A stretch of 41,313 bases of DNA from an uncultured Erysipelotrichaceae bacterium (GCA_902766005.1 CACXCB010000177.1:1-41313), one strand, 5' to 3'. Shown: positions 22,858-31,043, counted from the stretch's first letter. The notes: a model not told the origin generated them from the sequence alone. Numbers and translations are program-made.

Positions 22858-23423
22858 TTTTCTCCTAAGCTTTCTTTGATTTCTTTCAAACAGTTCTGCA
22901 GGATCGTTTCTTCATCCGCGCCGATGATATCGAGACCGATTGCCTTGAACAATTTGATATCTTTGATGCCGTAGAAGTTCTCAGCCAATGATTTGACATA
23001 GCCAAAGCCATATTCCTGTGGCACAAACATGCCGCCTGCCGTCATGACATAGTACAGCTGTTTTGCTTTGCACAAACTGACAGGATATCCTTGCGGCGTA
23101 TATTCGAAGGTAATACCGGTTACGTTAATTTGTTCGAGATACTGTTTCAAAGATGCAGGAAAAGACAGGTCCCAGTATGGTGCAGCTATCACAATTTCAT
23201 CCGCTCTGGCAAACTGCCTTGCCAAGGCAAATATCGGATGTTCCAGCTCCTTCTTTTCCAGAAGGCTGTCTCTCAACTGCAGAAACGATTCATTGACAAC
23301 CGGGAACGGGTATTCTTCCGGTTTTATTTCTTCGATATCACCCTGCAGTTTCTGAAGCAAGGCTTCTGCCAGGCGCTTTGTGCGCGAGTCTTTTCTGACG
23401 CATGCGTTAATATATAAAATCAT
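22854..23423 (-). CDS. FMN-dependent NAD(P)H oxidoreductase, AzoR/flavodoxin-like fold
   Basis: 189 aa. It starts MILYINACVRKDSRTKRLAEA, with the phosphate-binding loop of the flavodoxin_2 family, and contains IVIAAPYWDLSFPASLKQYL, the AzoR family signature, and YYVMTAGGMF. Members reduce quinones or azo compounds using NAD(P)H and FMN in the cytoplasm. AGGAGG is 7-8 nt upstream of the ATG. Its start overlaps the ppaC stop by 4 nt and its end overlaps the DUF1801 gene. Confidence 0.9.
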   Translation of the reverse strand: MILYINACVRKDSRTKRLAEALLQKLQGDIEEIKPEEYPFPVVNESFLQLRDSLLEKKELEHPIFALARQFARADEIVIAAPYWDLSFPASLKQYLEQINVTGITFEYTPQGYPVSLCKAKQLYYVMTAGGMFVPQEYGFGYVKSLAENFYGIKDIKLFKAIGLDIIGADEETILQNCLKEIKESLGEK

Positions 23424-24376
23424 ATGCGGTCCTCCTTTAATGCTTTCTGTATTGCAGGGACGACGGTTGTTTTCCTGGAGAAATTCTTTTGAAAAACAAA
23501 ATACCTTTCCCCGTCATAGTTATGAAAGATACTGTCCAGCAGTTCAGTTGCCTTGTTTCCGTATGCCAGCATGTACATTCCGTTTTCACCGGTGGTATCG
23601 GTCTTGTTGTTGAGAATGACAAACGCCATATCTGTTTCCATATTCTCAAATTCACTGACCATCACGGAATACATCCGATCGGCCAGTTCTTTCACCTTGT
23701 CTTCGCCAAAAGCATTGACGTCGCTGATACAGAATGTTTTTCCATCTGTTTCATACTTTTTAAAATCGGAATAAAAGATCTCTCTGTCACTTAAATTCCC
23801 ATAGGAGGCAATTGCCTCAGACATATGCTGATAGAAAGCATTGATATCCTCTGTTTCTGCAATTTCGAGCAATGCATTATATGCACGCAAGTCTTCTTCC
23901 GTCACATTTCTCTTCATGTTCCGGGTATCGGAAAGAAGTCCTGCCAACATCATCCCTGCCATGTCCTTCGTTATTGCCGTATTATATTTTTGATACATCC
24001 GAAACACAAGTGTTGCCGTTGCCCCGACTGGCGCATATAGAACCGCATTCGGATCATTCACCTGCACATCCCCGATTGCATGATGATCGATGATCCCGAT
24101 TACTTCGGCCTTTTCCATTCCGTCAATAGCCTGGGTATAGCTGCTGTGATCCACAAGGATAAACTGTTTGCCATCTGCCTGATCCACGACTGCAGGAGAA
24201 GCAATACCAAAGCATTCCAATACATATTCCGTTTCCTGATTTACTTGCCCGCTGACAACCGCAAAGGCATTCATACCTGTCTGCCTCAGCAAATATGCAT
24301 ATGCGATTGCTGAAGCAACAGAATCCGTATCGGGATTCTTATGTCCTGCAACATATATGATATGATCCGTTTCCAT
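23420..24376 (-). CDS. ppaC: Manganese-dependent inorganic pyrophosphatase (family II, DHH)
   Basis: 318 aa, full length. The DHH signatures are IIYVAGHKNPDTDS (metal-binding His and Asp), FILVDHSSY and VIGIIDHHAIGDV; the C-terminal DHHA2 domain carries the basic pair near FSRKTTVVPA. It hydrolyses pyrophosphate to phosphate, needed to drive biosynthesis. AAAGGA is the RBS. It lies 3 nt after the Imm32-like gene and overlaps the reductase gene. The position of this essential gene inside a run of poorly known genes means those genes ride on its expression. Confidence 0.95.
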   Translation of the reverse strand: METDHIIYVAGHKNPDTDSVASAIAYAYLLRQTGMNAFAVVSGQVNQETEYVLECFGIASPAVVDQADGKQFILVDHSSYTQAIDGMEKAEVIGIIDHHAIGDVQVNDPNAVLYAPVGATATLVFRMYQKYNTAITKDMAGMMLAGLLSDTRNMKRNVTEEDLRAYNALLEIAETEDINAFYQHMSEAIASYGNLSDREIFYSDFKKYETDGKTFCISDVNAFGEDKVKELADRMYSVMVSEFENMETDMAFVILNNKTDTTGENGMYMLAYGNKATELLDSIFHNYDGERYFVFQKNFSRKTTVVPAIQKALKEDRI

Positions 24377-24379
24377 CTT

Positions 24380-24586
24380 TTATTCCTTTTCTAAAATCAG
24401 CTCTGCCGAGCTCTCCTCCAAAGAATTATACGCATCAAGATGAATATGGCTTCCGTCCGGTTCATCGGCAAGAGTCCGCAAAATATTCGCCAATGAAATC
24501 AGACCGGCGCGGTTTGCGATAATACCTGTTTCCTTGCCGTCTGTTTTTACAGTGATTTTGAAACCATCTTCCCACTTGATATTCAT
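24380..24586 (-). CDS. Imm32-like small protein
   Basis: 68 aa from the ATG at 24584-24586, with GGGAGG about 5 nt upstream; a start four codons earlier would sit before this site. The sequence IIANRAGLISLANILRTLAD and HIHLDAYNSLEESSAELILE matches my memory of the Imm32 family (nucleotide-deaminase/polymorphic toxin immunity proteins): GLxxLAxxLxxLA, HxHLDxYN, ELIxEK. No toxin gene is adjacent, so either it is an orphan immunity protein or the fold serves another role. It overlaps the ASCH gene by 4 nt. Confidence 0.68.
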   Translation of the reverse strand: MNIKWEDGFKITVKTDGKETGIIANRAGLISLANILRTLADEPDGSHIHLDAYNSLEESSAELILEKE

Positions 24587-25158
24587 ATATCCTCCCAATC
24601 GGTTTTTACTTTGATTCCGACAACTTTATATTTCGCTTGTTCTTCCGGCGGATAGAAGCGATTCATATCTGCAGGATCGGCATCCTTTACATTTTCAGGG
24701 GTATAGCCACACTGCAGAAGATCGAGATTCTCATACAATTCCCTGAAATTATCAAAAACGAACAGATCCTCCACGAGTACATGCATTACTTCGTATTCAT
24801 CGTTGACATCGGTAAAAGAGATAAAATCCCCTTTTTGGATCCTCTGTCTTCTTTCATCATACAGGCGCATTTCGATGGTTTTGAGGCCTTTTTCCATCAT
24901 TTGATAATAATACGAATCCAGATGCATCAGATGCATCGGTTTACTTTCCCAGACATATTCTTCTTTTTCTTCAATCTCTTTTGCATCTGCAATATCACCT
25001 GCATAAAATACATAATGATCGATGCGCAATGCTTCTTCATCCCTGCCATATTCCATTTCACAGTATTCAGCCGAATCGTATGTGCATTCCCCTTCAAATA
25101 TTTTTCCGTCAATTGTGATAATACGGACAGTTTTATCGTCCAGTTCTGATAACCTCAT
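24583..25158 (-). CDS. LSm-like domain plus ASCH domain protein
   Basis: 191 aa from the ATG at 25156-25158 (MRLSELDDKTVRI), where GGGAGA lies just upstream; an upstream in-frame ATG at 25215 has no RBS. Residues 1-60 (TVRIITIDGKIFEGEC) have the pattern of a small LSm-like beta-barrel. Residues about 73-185 form an ASCH (PUA-like) domain: HLMHLDSYYYQMMEKGLKTI, EMRLYDERRQRIQKGDFISF, then YEVMHVLVEDLFVFDNF. Both folds are usually RNA- or nucleotide-binding. It opens the seven-gene operon. TATAAT-like sequences lie at about 25208-25213 (minus), but no clear -35 was found. Confidence 0.78.
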   Translation of the reverse strand: MRLSELDDKTVRIITIDGKIFEGECTYDSAEYCEMEYGRDEEALRIDHYVFYAGDIADAKEIEEKEEYVWESKPMHLMHLDSYYYQMMEKGLKTIEMRLYDERRQRIQKGDFISFTDVNDEYEVMHVLVEDLFVFDNFRELYENLDLLQCGYTPENVKDADPADMNRFYPPEEQAKYKVVGIKVKTDWEDI

Positions 25159-25298
25159 ATATTCTCCCGTTTTCATTTTTTGATAGACAACATATTGATT
25201 CAATCTATATTTCATTATAGAGGAAATTTATAATGAATCCATCCAAAATCCCTTTTCTTTCTAATGATTTGAAGTAAAATAAACCAAAGGAGTTTTTT

Positions 25299-26159
25299 AT
25301 GAAAGTCAAAGATATCCTGAGCCAGGACACTGTTTCTGTTTCTTTTGAGGTATTTCCACCGAAAAAAATAGAGAGCTTTGATTCTGTCAAATCCGCAACC
25401 GAGGCCATTGCACAATTACATCCTGATTTCATGAGTGTTACGTATGGTGCTGCCGGAACAACCGCAGGTTTCACCATTGAAATTGCAGAAAATCTGCAAA
25501 ATGCATACGGTGTAACCGTCCTCCCCCATTTCACCTGTGTTTCTGCAAAGCAGGATACCGTCGAGGAAATGATCCAAAAACTGGAAGAAGACCACATTGA
25601 AAACATCATGGTATTACGTGGTGATATTCCTAAAGACGGTCAGAGAGAACATGATTTTGAGCATGCATCCGACTTAATCCGCTTTATCAAGGAAAGAACG
25701 GACCTCTGCATTGGCGGAGCATGTTATCCGGAAGGCCATGTCGAAAGCACGAACAAGGCAAATGATATCCGCTATCTGAAGGAGAAAGTGGACGCAGGAT
25801 GTGATTTTCTGACAACACAGATGTTTTTTGACAACAATATTCTGTATAACTTTTTATACCGTATCCGTGAAGCGGATATCCATGTTCCCGTAATTGCCGG
25901 GATCATGCCGATCACAACTGCAAGACAGCTCGAAAGAAGCGTATCCCTTTCCGGCACGAACGTTCCCGAACGATTCCGTGCCATCGTTGATCACTTTGGC
26001 ACAAATCCGGATGCAATGAAACAGGCGGGCATCATCTATGCCTCCGAACAGATCATCGACCTGATTGCCAATGGCATAACCCACATTCACGTTTACACCA
26101 TGAACAAGCCTGATGTAGCGGAAGGCATATTAAGAAATCTATCCGAGATTATCAAATGA
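25299..26159 (+). CDS. metF: Methylenetetrahydrofolate reductase
   Basis: 286 aa. The TIM barrel has the family landmarks VSFEVFPPKK (catalytic Glu), FMSVTYGAAG, LPHFTCVS, IENIMVLRGDIP and DFLTTQMFFDN. It reduces 5,10-methylene-THF to 5-methyl-THF, the methyl donor for MetH downstream. AAAGGAG is 6 nt upstream of the ATG; a TAAAAT lies about 30 nt before it. The short leader leaves no room for a SAM riboswitch or a T-box. It overlaps the next gene by 4 nt (ATGA), so the three methionine genes form one transcript. Confidence 0.95.
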   Translation: MKVKDILSQDTVSVSFEVFPPKKIESFDSVKSATEAIAQLHPDFMSVTYGAAGTTAGFTIEIAENLQNAYGVTVLPHFTCVSAKQDTVEEMIQKLEEDHIENIMVLRGDIPKDGQREHDFEHASDLIRFIKERTDLCIGGACYPEGHVESTNKANDIRYLKEKVDAGCDFLTTQMFFDNNILYNFLYRIREADIHVPVIAGIMPITTARQLERSVSLSGTNVPERFRAIVDHFGTNPDAMKQAGIIYASEQIIDLIANGITHIHVYTMNKPDVAEGILRNLSEIIK

Positions 26160-26812
26160 TACAGCCCGACATCAATGAAATCAGACGTTACCTGGGCATG
26201 TCCAAAACGGTAAACGATCCAGTTACATACAGAATGATTCAGGAGTGTACCGAAAAGCTGCAGTTTGTCATTCAGCCTGCCCATCTCTATGCGTACTATC
26301 CGTTAACGATAAAAGATGACACATTTCAATTTGCATCCCTTTCCTTTTCCAGCAAAAGCCTGCTAAGGAACATGGAAGGATGCACGGAAATCTGTGTGAT
26401 GGCATGTACGCTCGGTATCGGCGTCGACCGCCTAATCCGAAAGACAGAGCTGACTTCGATCAGTGAAGCTGCAATCATGCAGGCAACCGCCTCCGCCATG
26501 GCAGAAGCTTATTGTGAACATGTCAACAACATGATCAAAGAAGAAACCGCACAAAGAAATCTGTATTGCCGTCCCCGTTTTTCACCCGGATACGGAGATC
26601 TGTCACTGTATTTGCAGAAGGATATATTTTCGTTACTGAACCTGACCAAAAACCTTGGTATTACCCTCAGTGAAAGCCTGCTGATGATCCCGGTCAAATC
26701 CATTACGGCTTTGATCGGCATTTCTGATACATGCAGATCCTTCACACAGAATCAGTGCATCACCTGCAATATGCAGAATACATGCATCTATCGAAGAAAG
26801 GACAATCTATGA
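26156..26812 (+). CDS. Stand-alone methionine synthase activation-domain protein
   Basis: 218 aa. The RFSPGYGDLSL motif, preceded by CRP, is the S-adenosylmethionine-binding signature of the MetH reactivation domain, and the protein keeps the fold's length. It should supply AdoMet and the geometry needed to re-methylate oxidised cob(II)alamin on MetH. Its C-terminus adds a cysteine cluster (CITCNMQNTCIY plus an earlier Cys), possibly a metal or Fe-S site, as seen in related free-standing proteins. It lies between metF and metH with 4-nt overlaps on both sides. Confidence 0.9.
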   Translation: MIQPDINEIRRYLGMSKTVNDPVTYRMIQECTEKLQFVIQPAHLYAYYPLTIKDDTFQFASLSFSSKSLLRNMEGCTEICVMACTLGIGVDRLIRKTELTSISEAAIMQATASAMAEAYCEHVNNMIKEETAQRNLYCRPRFSPGYGDLSLYLQKDIFSLLNLTKNLGITLSESLLMIPVKSITALIGISDTCRSFTQNQCITCNMQNTCIYRRKDNL

Positions 26813-29211
26813 AACCACTTAAAGAGCGCCTGGGAAGAGAATGGCTCTTCTGTGATGGCGGAAGCGGAACAATCCTGCAAAAGAAAGGACTTCGTCCGGG
26901 AGAACTGCCGGAATCCTGGAATATTACCCATCCAGAAGAAGTCTTGGATTTGTATTGCGGCTATCTGAATGCGGGAAGCAATATATTCAATGCCAATACT
27001 TTCGGGGCAAACCGTTTCCATTATCCCGACAATCTAAAAGAGGTTGTCAAGGAAGGAATCCATCTTGCCAAAAAGGCCAGAGAACTGACAGAGCGAGAAG
27101 ACGCCTATATTGCCCTGGACATCGGGCCTACCGGGAAACTTCTGGAACCGATGGGCGATCTTTCGTTTGATGAAGCGGTAGAGACATTCGCCGAAATTGT
27201 CAATATCGGTGTAAAAGCCGGTGCAGATCTTGTTCTGATTGAAACGATGAGTGACTCTTATGAGACCAAAGCAGCAGTTCTTGCCGCTAAGGAAAACAGC
27301 GATCTGCCTGTTTTGACTACGGTCACCTTTGACAGTAAAGGAAAACTGTTAACAGGGGGAACGGTAGAATCCATAGTCAGCATGTTAGAGGGATTGCGAG
27401 TGGACGCTCTTGGCATCAACTGCAGTCTCGGGCCGAGGGAAATGCGTCCGATCATTCAAAGATTTACGGAAATCAGTTCCCTGCCGATCATTGTCAATCC
27501 GAATGCGGGATTGCCTAAGACAAAAAACGGCATGACGTATTACGATATCGATGCCGAAGAATTCTCCACCTGCATGAGTGATATTGCGGATCTTGGCGTG
27601 CAGATTGTCGGCGGATGCTGCGGCACAACGCCAAAACATATTCAAAGCACCATTGAGGCAATTCGAAACAAAACTTTTATCCCTATCACCCAAAAGACAA
27701 AGACCTTTGTCTCCTCCTATTCGCAAGCGGTGGAAATCAATGATGTCACAAAAATTATCGGCGAAAGAATCAACCCTACCGGAAAGAAAGCGTTCAAGCA
27801 GGCTCTGCGTGATATGGACATCGATTATATTCTGAAAGAAGGATTGAAACAGGAAGATGCCGGTGCGCATATTCTCGATGTCAATGTAGGACTTCCGGAA
27901 ATCGATGAACCGATGATGATGGAAATGGTCATCAAACGGTTACAGGCGATCACTTCCCTTCCGTTACAGATCGATACATCCGATCCGGTCGCCTTAGAAA
28001 AAGGCATGCGTTACTACAACGGCAAACCGATGATCAATTCCGTCAACGGAAAACAGGAATCCATGGATGTCATCTTCCCGTTGGTACAAAAATACGGTGG
28101 CGTTGTCGTTGCCTTGTGTCTTGATGAAAACGGTATTCCGGATAATGCAGATGGAAGAATTTCCATTGCGAAAAAGATATTGTCTGTTGCAGGAACCTAT
28201 GGCATCGATAAGAAAGATATCGTATTTGATGGACTTGCAATGACCATCTCATCTGATACGAAGTCCGCTGTCGTCACCTTGGAAACAATCCGCCGTATAC
28301 ACGAGGAATTGGGGTGTCATACCATTCTCGGTGTCTCTAACATTTCCTTCGGACTGCCGCAAAGACAGATGATCAACGCATTCTTCTTGGCAATGGCGAT
28401 GGAAAACGGATTGTCTTGTGCCATCATCAATCCGAATAACGAATCCATGATGTCAGCTTATAAGACCGCTAACGCATTATTAAACCATGACCCGCAATGC
28501 ATGGACTACATCGACTCCTATGCCAATGCAACCGTAACAACGCAGAAACAACCTTTGTCAGAAACCGGAAAACCGGTTCCGGTTGAAGGCATGAGCCTGT
28601 TTACAAGCATTGAAAGAGGCATGGTCAAGGAAGCTGAAGAAGCAACAAAAAAAGAACTCTCCCTGCAGAAAGATCCTTTGGATATGATTAATGAGATGCT
28701 GATACCTGCTCTTGACAAAGTCGGACAGGGATTTGAAAAAGGAACTGTCTATCTTCCCCAGCTGTTAATGAGCGCAGATGCCGCAAAAGCAGCCTTTGCT
28801 GTATTAAAGGAAGCGATGAAGGGGGAAGAAAAAGAAGTCAAAGGAACCATTATCCTTGCTACCGTAAAAGGAGACATTCACGATATCGGAAAGAACATCG
28901 TCAAGGTCATGCTCGAAAACTATGGCTATGAGGTGATTGATTTAGGCAAGGATGTGCCTCCGGAAACCATCGTTTCCACGGCGATTGAAAGAAACATCAA
29001 ACTGGTAGGATTATCGGCACTGATGACAACAACCGTCCCGAGCATGGAAGAAACCATCAAGCTTCTCAGAAAGGAAAAACCGGATACAAAAGTCGTGGTC
29101 GGCGGAGCCGTATTAACACAAGAGTATGCCGATATGATCGGTGCGGATGCCTATGGAAAAGATGCCATGGCAACTGTCCGATATGCCGATACGGTATTTG
29201 AAAAGGAGTGA
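26809..29211 (+). CDS. metH: Cobalamin-dependent methionine synthase without activation domain
   Basis: 800 aa from the ATG at 26809, with AAAGGA 6 nt upstream; upstream in-frame codons lie in the preceding gene. The homocysteine domain carries zinc ligands C205, C270 and C271 (NCSLGP; GGCCGTT), nearly the numbering known for the Thermotoga enzyme. A pterin domain follows (IGERINPTGKKAF), then the cobalamin cap and a B12 domain with the axial ligand H691 in GDIHDIGK. It transfers methyl from methyl-THF via cobalamin to homocysteine. The AdoMet reactivation domain is not fused but encoded by the preceding gene. The stop codon is inside the terminator stem. Confidence 0.96.
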   Translation: MKPLKERLGREWLFCDGGSGTILQKKGLRPGELPESWNITHPEEVLDLYCGYLNAGSNIFNANTFGANRFHYPDNLKEVVKEGIHLAKKARELTEREDAYIALDIGPTGKLLEPMGDLSFDEAVETFAEIVNIGVKAGADLVLIETMSDSYETKAAVLAAKENSDLPVLTTVTFDSKGKLLTGGTVESIVSMLEGLRVDALGINCSLGPREMRPIIQRFTEISSLPIIVNPNAGLPKTKNGMTYYDIDAEEFSTCMSDIADLGVQIVGGCCGTTPKHIQSTIEAIRNKTFIPITQKTKTFVSSYSQAVEINDVTKIIGERINPTGKKAFKQALRDMDIDYILKEGLKQEDAGAHILDVNVGLPEIDEPMMMEMVIKRLQAITSLPLQIDTSDPVALEKGMRYYNGKPMINSVNGKQESMDVIFPLVQKYGGVVVALCLDENGIPDNADGRISIAKKILSVAGTYGIDKKDIVFDGLAMTISSDTKSAVVTLETIRRIHEELGCHTILGVSNISFGLPQRQMINAFFLAMAMENGLSCAIINPNNESMMSAYKTANALLNHDPQCMDYIDSYANATVTTQKQPLSETGKPVPVEGMSLFTSIERGMVKEAEEATKKELSLQKDPLDMINEMLIPALDKVGQGFEKGTVYLPQLLMSADAAKAAFAVLKEAMKGEEKEVKGTIILATVKGDIHDIGKNIVKVMLENYGYEVIDLGKDVPPETIVSTAIERNIKLVGLSALMTTTVPSMEETIKLLRKEKPDTKVVVGGAVLTQEYADMIGADAYGKDAMATVRYADTVFEKE

Positions 29212-29226
29212 ATCACTCCTTTTTTA
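29201..29226. terminator. Bidirectional terminator shared by metH and the ECF S gene
   Basis: GGAGTG (29205-29210) and CACTCC (29214-29219) pair over a 3-nt loop, extended by A4/T4 outside. Both convergent genes end within it: metH stop at 29209-29211, ECF S stop at 29213-29215. Confidence 0.85.
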
Positions 29227-29719
29227 CGATCTTTTCCAGTGCATGCATGACCGGCTTATACAGCAATATACACACAATGAAGTTTGACACACAATGAATG
29301 ATGTCAAACGGAATACCCGATATCCACCATGCAAATGCCATTTTCCAACCGCCTACGATGAATGTAATGATGGCACAAAGAAAACCAAACGATAAGCCGA
29401 ATCCCGCTGCCATTAAGGCATTATGGAATGGTGAAACAACCTTTTTTGTAAGATTTGTTATACAGATCCATAAAGGCCAGACAAAGAAATAGGAAGCCAC
29501 CCAGATTCCTGCCCCCCACCAGGTCATTTCAATTAAGATAAAGGCAATGACCGGCGGCAGTGTCAGTTTCCAGCCGAAATGCCTTGTAAACACCATGATA
29601 AGCAATGTGATCAGTTCTACATTGGGAACCATGTTTAATGCCAGCTTTGCGGTTTCAAGGATGGCAGTCATTGCTGCCATCAATGTCAGGTCTAAAACAA
29701 GATTTCTTTTTTCAGACAT
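29213..29719 (-). CDS. ECF transporter S component (substrate unknown, possibly cobalamin)
   Basis: 168 aa with about five hydrophobic segments. The N-terminus LTLMAAMTAILETAKLAL has the alpha-helical signature by which S components dock on EcfT, and Trp-rich stretches (MTWWGAGIWVASYFF, FAWWISGIPFDIIHC) could line a substrate pocket. No EcfA or EcfT gene is here, so it would use a shared energising module encoded elsewhere. Its ATG overlaps the DUF4430 stop by 1 nt (TAATG), implying translational coupling. Substrate is inferred only from neighbours: a DUF4430 protein and the B12-dependent metH. Confidence 0.82.
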   Translation of the reverse strand: MSEKRNLVLDLTLMAAMTAILETAKLALNMVPNVELITLLIMVFTRHFGWKLTLPPVIAFILIEMTWWGAGIWVASYFFVWPLWICITNLTKKVVSPFHNALMAAGFGLSFGFLCAIITFIVGGWKMAFAWWISGIPFDIIHCVSNFIVCILLYKPVMHALEKIVKKE

Positions 29720-30129
29720 TAATTTGCTTTTTCATAGACAAAGGAATAATGATCCCCGTCAACGACAGGCTGCTGGTCTGCACCATACATGCCGTATTCA
29801 TCATTTACATAGATTGCCCAATATGCCCCATCCGTATTGTAATCTGCCGTAATGCCGTTAACCGCAGTGATATATAAACCGTATTCGGAATCTGTTCCTT
29901 CATATGAGAAATCCGTCGATTTGCTGAGTTCATCCATGACTTCTTTCAGATATTCCGCATCTGTCTTTTCGGTATATTCCTTGGAAGCACCCGTATCATC
30001 AACCACTTCCACGACAACAGACTTGGATCCCTCCTGCGCCTTTGGTCCGAATGCTTTATACAGGCCAAACATAATTGCAATGGCAAGAATAATACCGATT
30101 ACACTATACAATGTTTTTTTGTTTTTCAT
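29719..30129 (-). CDS. DUF4430 extracellular membrane-anchored protein
   Basis: 136 aa. One N-terminal membrane segment (about 7-26, no lipobox Cys) is followed by an external domain ending GAYWAIYVNDEYGMYGAD and VVDGDHYSFVYE. This is the DUF4430 pattern; as I recall, DUF4430 is related to the C-terminal beta domain of transcobalamin and intrinsic factor. It could therefore hold a corrinoid at the cell surface for the coupled ECF S component. GGGGAGG is the RBS and a good promoter lies upstream. The family assignment is fairly firm; the ligand is inference. Confidence 0.8.
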   Translation of the reverse strand: MKNKKTLYSVIGIILAIAIMFGLYKAFGPKAQEGSKSVVVEVVDDTGASKEYTEKTDAEYLKEVMDELSKSTDFSYEGTDSEYGLYITAVNGITADYNTDGAYWAIYVNDEYGMYGADQQPVVDGDHYSFVYEKAN

Positions 30130-30169
30130 TTCAATCCTCCCCTTCAGATTTCCTGAGTTCTACCAAATA

Positions 30170-30198
30170 ATATTATGCAGAATCAAAGTTTTTGTAAA
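30170..30198 (-). promoter_or_regulatory. Promoter of the DUF4430-ECF S pair
   Basis: On the minus strand, TTTACA (30193-30198), a 17-nt spacer and TAATAT (30170-30175). The resulting leader is about 35 nt, too short for a cobalamin riboswitch. Confidence 0.6.
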
Positions 30199-30395
30199 CT
30201 AACAATTGCCTTTTCAAGTAAAATCAATCATCTATCATTATGGAATTAACATGCTGATAAAAAATGTGATTCAGACATCATCCAAAGAATACGGCTTTCT
30301 TAACCGCATCAGGCTTCCACATGAAACAGACGTCTTTTTTATGGAAACAATCCGCATCTTTTTTTGATTTCTTATCCGCCATGCTGAAAATCCAT

Positions 30396-30410
30396 TATAA
30401 TACAGTCATG
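30396..30410 (+). promoter_or_regulatory. Probable leaderless start of the ATC-hydrolase-like gene
   Basis: A perfect TATAAT (30396-30401) is followed by 6 nt and the ATG at 30408. No purine-rich ribosome binding site precedes the ATG. The arrangement is the same as at acpS and mutY. Confidence 0.55.
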
Positions 30411-31043
30411 GAAATCGGAATTCGGGAACATGCCCTCTTTTACGGGTTATTAGCAAAAAATGTCTGTCTTTCTCTAGGGAAAGCAAAGGGAAAACAAATC
30501 ATGCATGACATCACCTATGCCTATGGGTATCATCGTGGAGAAAGAATGCGCAATACCGCATTGCAGAACGGCGATACACCGGATATGCTTGCGTATTTTG
30601 TCTATGCGGAGTGGAAAGGAAAACAAGGCGAAAACATCTCCACCATGGAATACAGAAATGATTGCAGTATCTCCACCGTGCATAAATGCGCATGGATTGA
30701 CACATGGCAAAAATATGATCTGATGGATTACGGACCGCTGTATTGCCGCGATATCGATGTTGCGATCAAAGACGGATTCAACGGCGGTTTTGACCTGACA
30801 GTCGAAAAATCCAAAGGCAGGGGTGATGATGTATGCCTTTTCCACTGGACACAACCGGCAGATGAAACAAAACTCTTAGAGATCAAAAAGGAAAACAAAG
30901 ACAGATTTATTAAGCCGTTTTCCTTCCATGTACAGGATCTTTTAGAAGCAGCAGAAAAAATCCTCGCTGAAAAAGTACCGGATAAAACAGAACAGATTTT
31001 GCAGAGGACAAAAACCGACTATGAGAAAGAGACAGGCATCTAA
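30408..31043 (+). CDS. L-2-amino-thiazoline-4-carboxylate (ATC) hydrolase family protein
   Basis: 211 aa. I start it at the ATG 30408 (MEIGIREHALFYG) because family homology begins about here and a TATAAT sits 6 nt upstream; an in-frame ATG at 30321 has no start signals. Family features are YGYHRGERMRNTAL, then HKCAWIDTWQKYDL, YCRDIDVAIKDGF, and a C-terminal helix. The named member hydrolyses ATC on the way to L-cysteine in Pseudomonas, but most members are uncharacterised, so the true reaction here is open. It is monocistronic and closed by a bidirectional terminator. Confidence 0.8.
   Translation: MEIGIREHALFYGLLAKNVCLSLGKAKGKQIMHDITYAYGYHRGERMRNTALQNGDTPDMLAYFVYAEWKGKQGENISTMEYRNDCSISTVHKCAWIDTWQKYDLMDYGPLYCRDIDVAIKDGFNGGFDLTVEKSKGRGDDVCLFHWTQPADETKLLEIKKENKDRFIKPFSFHVQDLLEAAEKILAEKVPDKTEQILQRTKTDYEKETGI

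Noticed and set aside
24637..25149. 170-codon open frame on the + strand
   Set aside because: Antisense shadow of the LSm-like/ASCH gene, with no RBS and a Phe/Ile-rich low-information translation.
25216..25298. SAM riboswitch or T-box upstream of metF
   Set aside because: The leader is about 30 nt from the best -10, too short for either structure, and no specifier or k-turn elements are visible.
30130..30250. Cobalamin riboswitch upstream of the DUF4430-ECF S pair
   Set aside because: The promoter leaves a leader of about 35 nt and no B12-box-like sequence is seen, so B12 control cannot be used as support for the substrate.
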